Part shown: piece after piece, positions 31,786 through 35,669 of the stretch | Position numbering within the stretch: position 1 is the first letter of the stretch | Layout: each line of letters starts with the position of its first letter | Origin: Henriciella sp. | GTDB taxonomy: Bacteria > Pseudomonadota > Alphaproteobacteria > Caulobacterales > Hyphomonadaceae | Assembly (NCBI GenBank): GCA_027019605.1 | Contig: JALUWJ010000244.1 | Span: forward strand, 1 to 35,669 | Length of the DNA: 35,669 bases | Direction: 5' to 3' | Position numbers and translations under genes: made by a program | The notes under the pieces: generated by a model | Databases searched by the model: none | Seen by the model: only the letters and a program-made list of their open reading frames with translations | Told to the model about the DNA's origin: nothing

Positions 31786-33417
31786 ATGGCTGAGTTTGAC
31801 TATATCGTAGTAGGCGCTGGCAGCGCCGGATGTGTGCTGGCAAACCGGCTGAGCGAGGACGGAAAATCGACTGTCCTGCTGCTTGAAGCTGGCGGTAAAG
31901 ATACGTCGCCAATGATCCACATCCCTGTCGGCTACGCGACCACTTTGAAAGACCCTAAAGTCAACTGGCTCTACGAAACAGAGCCAGATCCCGGCACGCA
32001 TGACCGGGTTCATACCTGGCCGCGCGGTAAGGTCCTCGGCGGGTCATCCTCGATCAATGGCCTTCTTTATATTCGCGGCCAGCGCCAGGATTATGACGGT
32101 TGGGCGCAGCTGGGTCTGCGTGGTTGGTCTTATGATGACCTCCACCCTTACTTTCTGCGCAGTCAGCACCAAGAACGCGATGGCATGGACGGTCACGCAA
32201 AAGGCGGCCCTCTCAATGTCTCAGACGTCACCGAGAAGCACCCTGTTTCAGACGCTGTCATCGAAGCCGGGAAAGCCTTGGGCCTGCCCCACCGCGATGT
32301 GAATGGGGAAGATCAGGAAGGCGTCGCTTACTATCAGCTTACCGTTAAAAATGGTCGTCGTTGCAGCGCCGCTGTCGCCTATCTTAACCCGGCCAAAAAG
32401 CGACAAAACTTGCAGATCGAAACCAAGGCGCTCGCAGCCCGAGTTCTGTTTGAAGGAAAGCGCGCGGTTGGCGTGGAGTATACCCAAGGCGGCCAAACAA
32501 AGACCGCGAAAGCACGTGGTGAGGTCATTCTGGCGGGCGGCGCGATCAACAGCCCACAGCTGCTGGAACTGTCAGGTATCGGTCATCCCGACCTGTTAAA
32601 CGCGCAAGGGATCGAAACCGTCTCGGCGCTGCCGGGTGTTGGCGAAAACCTGCAGGATCATTTCGTCATCGGCAATCGCTACCGAATGAAATCTGGCAGT
32701 CCGTCTGTGAACCAACAGTCGCGCGGTTTGGCGATGATTGGTGAAGTGTTCAAATACCTCATTCAACGCAAAGGCCTTCTGACCTTGTCGGCGGCGCATG
32801 TGGCGGCGTTTATCAAAACCCGTCCAGAGCTCGCAACGCCAGATGTTCAGTATCATATTTTGCCAGCCACCATGGACCTGCAGAAAATGAGCGAGACGGG
32901 TGATATGGAACTGGAAAAACAACCTGGTCTAACAATTGCGCCTTGCCAATTGCGCCCAGAGAGCCGCGGCAGCGTACATATCAAATCCGCCAAGCATGAT
33001 GCCCACCCGGCCATTCGCCCAAATTATTTGTACGATCCACTTGATCAACAGACGGCCGTTGCAGGTCTGCGCTGGGCCCGTGACTTGGCAGCGCAACCGG
33101 CACTCGCGCGTTATATCGAGCACGAATTGGAGCCAGGCGAGGCTCTGCAATCAGATGACGAATTGCTGGAATATGCCCGCGAAACCGGCGGCACAATCTA
33201 TCACCCAGTTGGCACCTGCAAGATGGGACCTGATGGTGACATGATGGCAGTTGTCGATGACCAATTGCGTGTGCGCGGGGTTGAAGGTCTGCGTGTCGTT
33301 GATGCCTCGGTGATGCCACGCCTGGTTAGCGGCAACACCAATGCACCAACTATTGCGATTGCAGAAAAAGCGAGCGATATGATCCGTTCAGCTGCGAGAG
33401 AAAGCATCACTGCGTAA
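31786..33417 (+). CDS. GMC-family FAD oxidoreductase (choline dehydrogenase-like)
   Basis: FAD-dependent oxidation of an alcohol. The 543 residues have the ADP-binding motif [15 protein letters not shown] (glycines 10, 12, 15) and the GMC signatures [14 protein letters not shown] and [15 protein letters not shown]. The catalytic pair is H473 (HPVGTCKMG) and N517 ([19 protein letters not shown]). The pattern fits alcohol dehydrogenases of the AlkJ/choline dehydrogenase group, which act on hydrophobic or polar primary alcohols; the substrate is not determined. GGAG lies about 8 bases before ATG. A sterol-desaturase-family gene follows after 3 bases, so the two form an operon. Confidence 0.95.
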   Translation: MAEFDYIVVGAGSAGCVLANRLSEDGKSTVLLLEAGGKDTSPMIHIPVGYATTLKDPKVNWLYETEPDPGTHDRVHTWPRGKVLGGSSSINGLLYIRGQRQDYDGWAQLGLRGWSYDDLHPYFLRSQHQERDGMDGHAKGGPLNVSDVTEKHPVSDAVIEAGKALGLPHRDVNGEDQEGVAYYQLTVKNGRRCSAAVAYLNPAKKRQNLQIETKALAARVLFEGKRAVGVEYTQGGQTKTAKARGEVILAGGAINSPQLLELSGIGHPDLLNAQGIETVSALPGVGENLQDHFVIGNRYRMKSGSPSVNQQSRGLAMIGEVFKYLIQRKGLLTLSAAHVAAFIKTRPELATPDVQYHILPATMDLQKMSETGDMELEKQPGLTIAPCQLRPESRGSVHIKSAKHDAHPAIRPNYLYDPLDQQTAVAGLRWARDLAAQPALARYIEHELEPGEALQSDDELLEYARETGGTIYHPVGTCKMGPDGDMMAVVDDQLRVRGVEGLRVVDASVMPRLVSGNTNAPTIAIAEKASDMIRSAARESITA

Positions 33418-33420
33418 CCC

Positions 33421-34320
33421 ATGCCTGGCGACATCCCTATCGAAGCGCTCTTCGCGCCCTTCTTCGTTCTCTCTGTCGCGATTGAGTGGTGGTCGGTAAA
33501 AACCGGTCGCGCCAACGGGCGTTACGAGACCGCCGACGCGATCACCAGCATGGCGATGGGGCTCGGCAATGCGATTGTGGGAACACTTACCGGCGTCGCC
33601 GCGATTTGGATCATGATGCTGGTTTGGCCCTACCGCGTAATGACCATGCCGAACACATGGTGGAGCTTCCTGATTGTGTTTGTGCTGTATGATTTCGTCT
33701 ACTACTGGAAGCATCGGTTCGCGCATCGCATCCGCTGGTTCTGGATGGAGCACGTCACACATCATTCCAGCAAGCACTACAATCTAACGACCGCATTGCG
33801 GCAGCCTTGGTTCGGCCCATTTACGGGGCTGATTGTACTCGGATGGTCGCTTGTCCTGCTTGGATTTCACCCTGCCATGATTGGCCTCGCGGGTGGCATC
33901 AACCTCGTCTATCAATTCTGGATCCACACAGAAGCTGTCGATAAATGTCCGCGTTGGTTTGAGGCGATTTTCAACACGCCGAGCCATCACCGCGTTCATC
34001 ATGCAACGAACCCGCGATATTTGGATGCCAATTATGCTGGCGTCTTTATCACCTGGGACAAGATGTTCGGCTCTTTCACTCCCGAGCGCGAAGACGACAA
34101 GCCCAATTATGGCATCGTCAAACCACTCAACACCTACAATCCGATTGTCGTCGCCTATCATGAATTCGTAGGCCTGATGAAAGATTGCTGGTCGGATGGG
34201 CTGCGTCCACTGACCTGGCTGAAGCGCGCCGCGAATGCGCCGGGCTGGAGCCCTGATGGCGCGCACAATCGCACCGAAGAAATTCGGGCGCGTTGGAAAG
34301 CGGAAAGCGAGTCGTCTTAG
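33421..34320 (+). CDS. Sterol desaturase / fatty acid hydroxylase family protein
   Basis: Membrane di-iron oxygenase of 299 residues. The three histidine clusters are HRFAH (98-102), HVTHH (111-115) and HHRVHH (189-194), with H169 (FWIHTE) as a further likely ligand. There are several membrane helices (about 8-23, 42-70, 80-95, 133-165). The family hydroxylates or desaturates lipids, sterols or carotenoids. It starts 3 bases after the GMC oxidoreductase stop. One plausible scheme is hydroxylation here and oxidation of the alcohol by the GMC enzyme (inference). Its stop codon overlaps the stop of the convergent Lrp gene. Confidence 0.93.
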   Translation: MPGDIPIEALFAPFFVLSVAIEWWSVKTGRANGRYETADAITSMAMGLGNAIVGTLTGVAAIWIMMLVWPYRVMTMPNTWWSFLIVFVLYDFVYYWKHRFAHRIRWFWMEHVTHHSSKHYNLTTALRQPWFGPFTGLIVLGWSLVLLGFHPAMIGLAGGINLVYQFWIHTEAVDKCPRWFEAIFNTPSHHRVHHATNPRYLDANYAGVFITWDKMFGSFTPEREDDKPNYGIVKPLNTYNPIVVAYHEFVGLMKDCWSDGLRPLTWLKRAANAPGWSPDGAHNRTEEIRARWKAESESS

Positions 34321-34805
34321 GCGGGTTGCACGGGCAAGACTTGCGCGTGTTTGACACTGCCATAGGCAAAGCTGGTATCAATGCTCGCTATGCCCGGGAC
34401 GCGCTGCAACTCGCGCCGAACGAAACGCTCATAATCGTCCAGGTCCGACGCGATCACCCGTAAGAGGTAATCTGACCGCCCCGTCATCAACCAACAATCC
34501 ACAACTTGCGGCATGTTCTGGATGGCCTTTTCGAACTTGGACACGGCTGCATCGCCATGCCGTTCGAGCTTGATGCGAATGAAGATCGTGACTGGCAGCC
34601 CCCATGCTTTTTGATCCACGACAGCCGTATAGCCTTTGATCACCCCCTGCTCCTCAAGCATTCTGACCCGCCGCAAGCAGGGGCTCGGGGAGAGGTTCAC
34701 GCGCTCTGACAGGTCTTGATTGGTCAAACGACCTTCTGCCTGCAACGCCTGCACGATTTGACGATCCTTGCTATCCAAACGCTCATCCTTAGCAGTTCCT
34801 GCCAA
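34317..34805 (-). CDS. Lrp/AsnC-family transcriptional regulator (MdeR-like position)
   Basis: A 162-residue regulator with an N-terminal helix-turn-helix (DRQIVQALQAEGRLTNQDLSE then PCLRRVRMLEEQGVIKGY, about 14-60) and a C-terminal RAM/AsnC ligand domain (about 70-150; VDCWLMTGRSDYLLRVIASD). It is divergent from the methionine gamma-lyase gene with 77 bases between. In Pseudomonas putida the Lrp-type MdeR controls the divergent lyase gene mdeA, so the same control by methionine is a reasonable inference here. Its last four bases overlap the end of the convergent desaturase gene, with interleaved stop codons. Confidence 0.93.
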   Translation of the reverse strand: MAGTAKDERLDSKDRQIVQALQAEGRLTNQDLSERVNLSPSPCLRRVRMLEEQGVIKGYTAVVDQKAWGLPVTIFIRIKLERHGDAAVSKFEKAIQNMPQVVDCWLMTGRSDYLLRVIASDLDDYERFVRRELQRVPGIASIDTSFAYGSVKHAQVLPVQPA

Positions 34806-34882
34806 TAATTATGGATTACATGGATGATTTTGGAAACCCCTGCGCCAGGTTCTGGACTATTCTAGCGCACATGGAGGGTGAC

Positions 34883-35669
34883 ATGATTGATGATTCCAAG
34901 AGCGGCTTTTCAACCCGTGCAATCCATCACGGATATGATCCGCTTGATGCAGAAGGCGCCCTGACGCCGCCGCTTCACATGACCTCTACTTTCGCGTTCG
35001 AAACAGCCGAGCAAGGCGGCGCCCGTTTTGCCGGCGAAGCCGAAGGGCATATCTACACCCGGATCTCCAACCCAACCACGGATCTGCTAGAACGGAGAAT
35101 GGCATCGCTCGAAGGTGGCGAGGCTGCGGTTGCCATGGCGTCCGGCATGGGCGCGATCACATCTGTTCTGTGGAGTTTTCTGCGCGCTGGTGATGAACTC
35201 ATCACCGATAAGACACTGTATGGATGCACATTCTCGTATTTTCAGCACGGCTTGAGCCGGTTTGGGATCACGGTCCGACATGTCGATCTGACAAACCCTT
35301 TAGCGCTCGAAACCGCGATGACAGCGCGAACCAAAGTCGTCTATTTCGAAACCCCGGCCAACCCAAACATGCGCCTGGTCGATATCGCCGCGATCAGCGC
35401 AATCGCGCGGCGACGAGGCGCGAAAACCGTCGTCGACAACACATATGCAACCCCGGTTCAAACCAGACCGATTGAGCATGGCGCCGATGTGGTCGTGCAC
35501 TCGGCAACCAAATATCTCGGCGGACATGGAGATTTGGTCGCGGGCATCGCTGTCGGCTCCTCAGAAGATATGGCTGAGGTTCGCATGGTCGGGGTCAAAG
35601 ATATGACCGGCGCGGTGCTGGCGCCGTTCAATGCAATGCTCATCTTGCGCGGGCTAAAAACGCTAGAAC
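34883..35669 (+). CDS. megL: Methionine gamma-lyase (partial, C-terminus outside window)
   Basis: PLP enzyme splitting methionine into methanethiol, 2-oxobutyrate and ammonia. The first 262 residues of about 400 are present. PLP lysine K210 lies in HSATKYLGGHGD, the ring-binding aspartate is D185 (VVDNTYATP), and Y58/R60 are in YTRISNP. C115 in TLYGCTFSYF is the residue that marks methionine gamma-lyases rather than cystathionine synthases, and ETPANPNMRLVDI is also typical of that group. ATG 34883 is chosen for GGAGGG about 5 bases upstream; an in-frame ATG at 34871 would place the ribosome binding site inside the gene. Confidence 0.93.
   Translation, partial: MIDDSKSGFSTRAIHHGYDPLDAEGALTPPLHMTSTFAFETAEQGGARFAGEAEGHIYTRISNPTTDLLERRMASLEGGEAAVAMASGMGAITSVLWSFLRAGDELITDKTLYGCTFSYFQHGLSRFGITVRHVDLTNPLALETAMTARTKVVYFETPANPNMRLVDIAAISAIARRRGAKTVVDNTYATPVQTRPIEHGADVVVHSATKYLGGHGDLVAGIAVGSSEDMAEVRMVGVKDMTGAVLAPFNAMLILRGLKTLE

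Noticed and set aside
1-35669. CRISPR array, tRNA, rRNA, prophage or insertion sequence
   Set aside because: I found no regularly spaced repeats, no tRNA-like cloverleaf or rRNA sequence, and no transposase, integrase or phage structural gene.

Overview
The window looks like core chromosome of an alphaproteobacterium, most likely a Hyphomonadaceae/Caulobacter-type stalked or budding relative. The reasons are a recognisable PopZ pole organiser sitting between valS and a TolC-family gene (from memory the popZ/tolC neighbourhood resembles that of Caulobacter), a ccmF-ccmG-ccmH-ccmI cytochrome c maturation run, many acyl-CoA/crotonase-type genes, GC-rich coding sequence and a CtrA-like box. I see no phage genes, transposase, CRISPR array, tRNA or rRNA. 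The window holds 29 protein genes; the first (ilvD) and last (methionine gamma-lyase) are cut by the window edges.

Layout. 1-8254 is all minus strand: ilvD (partial), a lipoprotein-type isoaspartyl peptidase, valS, popZ, a TolC-family channel and a squalene/phytoene-synthase-fold protein resembling the complex I assembly factor NDUFAF6. 8312-12574 is plus strand: iron superoxide dismutase, a DEAD-box RNA helicase and a secreted S9 peptidase. 12621-18549 mixes strands and is rich in lipid, aldehyde and CoA metabolism: a coniferyl-type aldehyde dehydrogenase, a PaaG-like crotonase, a TfoX N-terminal-domain protein, a serine beta-lactamase-fold esterase abutting an acyl-CoA dehydrogenase, and a PaaI-type thioesterase overlapping purT. 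19833-26782 is minus strand: a saccharopine-dehydrogenase-like reductase, a sodium/solute symporter and the translationally coupled ccmFGHI genes. 26890-34805 holds an unusual two-domain protein (methylglyoxal-synthase-like domain fused to a cytosine-deaminase-like amidohydrolase), a large membrane-anchored coiled-coil protein of TipN-like architecture, a second crotonase, a GMC oxidoreductase with a sterol-desaturase-family hydroxylase, and an Lrp/AsnC regulator divergent from methionine gamma-lyase.

Regulatory and structural DNA. Clear or likely factor-independent terminators lie after popZ, sodB, the S9 peptidase/aldehyde dehydrogenase pair (bidirectional) and the fusion amidohydrolase. 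A strong 80-bp palindromic element built from an arm of a kind I recall from many bacterial genomes separates purT from the convergent reductase. A 19-bp palindrome lies before the TolC gene. A 10-bp motif (CGTCACGGTT) recurs upstream of both crotonase genes.

The strongest leads are the MGS/amidohydrolase fusion, whose deaminase-type active site has changed residues, the TipN-like coiled-coil protein in the same window as popZ, and the palindromic element at 19732-19811. All calls come from reading the sequence and from memory of families; no database search was possible.
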